From Moniliella sp. 'wahieum' (taxonomy: Eukaryota > Basidiomycota > Moniliellomycetes > Moniliellales > Moniliellaceae): a stretch of 64,000 nt of DNA. This document shows positions 63,062 to 64,000 of the stretch, piece after piece. Where the stretch lies: NCBI GenBank assembly GCA_003971905.1, contig RSEE01000037.1:496001-560000 (forward strand), written 5' to 3'. The notes under the pieces are model-generated. The model was given only the letters and a program-made list of their open reading frames with translations, made no database searches and was not told where the DNA came from. Numbering within the stretch: the first letter of the stretch is position 1; every line of letters starts with the position of its first letter. The translations under genes and the position numbers were made by a program.

Positions 63062-64000
63062 TCAGCCGAACATGTTGTTGCCCGCACCGCCTGCACCGCC
63101 TGCACCGCCCATACCACCGAGACCGCCCATACCACCCATCATGGACTGTGCCAGCTGCATCATCTGAGGGTCACGCATCAACTCTTGGATTTGAGAGAAG
63201 CTGGGGACAAAAAAAGATAAGGTGGGTCAGCACTTTCATAAACCTACACAGTCAAAAGCGCAAGGAGAAAAGGAGAAAACGTACTCGGGTGCACCACCGT
63301 TCTGGCCCATACGCTCGGCCATAGAGCGAACGGCAGGGTTGGACATGAGTTGCTGCAACGAACCATTTTGCATCATGTTGGCTGCCATCTGCTGCATTTG
63401 GGGGTTGTTCATCATCTCCGACAGACCGGACATGCCGCCGCCCAGTCCGCCCAGTCCGCCCAGACCAGCAAAAGGGTTGCCCCCGGCGCCGGCACCGGCG
63501 CCAGCAGGAGAAGCACCAGCCGCACGGTTGGCCGGTGCCACGTCGGACGTATCGGCGGCCTGCTTCTTAGCCGACTCGAGACCCGCCTGCATCACCTTGC
63601 TCGTCGGGTCGAGTTCAATGCCCTTCTCGTAGGCTGTCACCGCTTCGGAGTACTTGCCCAGGCTGAACAGCGCATGGCCCATGCGCGAGTAAGCCTTGCT
63701 GAAGCTCGGGTCGAGCTCGAGGGCCTTGTTGGCATCCTCGACGGCACTCTCGTGCGCGCCCGCTTGGCTGTACGCCGCCGCACGGTTGGAGAAGTACACG
63801 GGCGAAGTGGCATCGAGCTTGATGGCCTTGGTGTACGCGGCAATCGCCGCGCCATAGTCCTTGGCCGACATGGCCTTGTTGCCCTCGGCCTTGAGCTTGT
63901 CGGCCGCGGCCTTGTCCTCGGCCGAGGGGGCGGTGCCCTCGGCAGAAGCAGCAGCGGCGGGAGCAGGGGCAGACGCAGACGCCGACGTGGAGGCCGCAGG
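63062..64000 (-). CDS. SGT2: Small glutamine-rich TPR protein Sgt2, N-terminus outside the window
   Basis: Co-chaperone that receives tail-anchored proteins and hands them to the GET pathway. The part in the window starts inside an Ala-rich linker, then EDKAAADKLKAEGNKAMSAK begins three TPRs (YGAAIAAYTKAIKLD, SNRAAAYSQAGAHESAVEDA, YSRMGHALFSLGKYSEAVTA). A Gly-rich linker leads to the methionine-rich substrate-binding region MNNPQMQQMAANMMQNGSLQ. Intron 63201-63284 joins NGGAPE to FSQIQELMRDPQMMQLAQSM and the Gly-rich end GNNMFG, TGA at 63062. The N-terminal Get4/Get5-binding domain is beyond base 64000. The visible frame is intact. Confidence 0.93.
63201..63284 (-). other. SGT2 intron
   Basis: 84 bp. 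Minus-strand donor CCCGA|GTACGT, acceptor TCCCCAG|CTT. Confidence 0.88.

Overview
The window is a piece of a fungal nuclear genome, most likely from a GC-rich basidiomycete yeast or smut relative. Supporting signs are spliceosomal introns of about 50-120 bp with GTRNGT donors, fused AROM (ARO1), a ChAPs exomer subunit, Kei1, the Ssz1 ribosome-associated Hsp70, a Zn(II)2Cys6 factor and a Ded1 that ends in SWW. The lineage is inferred from gene content only; I cannot name a species.

Layout. 1-8.8 kb: the 3' part of the ISWI subunit ITC1, a secreted Cys-containing protein, ARP2, a possible small gene, the Asterix/PAT10 membrane protein and GCN20. 8.8-15.4 kb: a gene desert full of short palindromic words, holding one unexplained long reading frame. 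15.4-24.3 kb: a Zn2Cys6 transcription factor, a hypothetical gene, DED1 and KEI1. 25.5-30 kb: a PH-CNH protein (probable Rho GEF) and an unknown reading frame. 30-32.7 kb: a repeat-bearing gap. 33.7-41.8 kb: GPN2, a ChAPs protein, an RWD-domain protein, mitochondrial uS17 and a SUR7/PalI-type protein. 42-46.2 kb: a second desert. 46.2-64 kb: a 2OG-Fe(II) oxygenase, ARO1, APS kinase, SSZ1, an unknown single-pass membrane protein, an oxysterol-binding protein and SGT2 (truncated by the window edge).

Functional themes. Most genes are housekeeping: translation (GCN20, DED1, SSZ1, uS17m), membrane-protein and tail-anchored protein biogenesis (Asterix, SGT2), secretory and cell-wall or lipid functions (ChAPs, KEI1, OSBP, the CNH protein), and amino-acid and sulfate assimilation (ARO1 and APS kinase, head to head over a 333-bp promoter that contains TGACTC). 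They do not form one pathway; this looks like ordinary fungal gene order.

Two properties dominate. First, nearly every long conserved gene is broken by single-base frame changes, including Walker A of GCN20 and the zinc cluster of the transcription factor, while a few genes (APS kinase, SUR7-like) are almost intact. Assembly indel error is the simplest reading, so CDS coordinates below are gene envelopes and not clean reading frames. Second, intergenic DNA carries a dispersed degenerate repeat (at least four copies) and a dense vocabulary of short palindromic tandem words. I found no convincing tRNA, rRNA, CRISPR or intact transposase gene.
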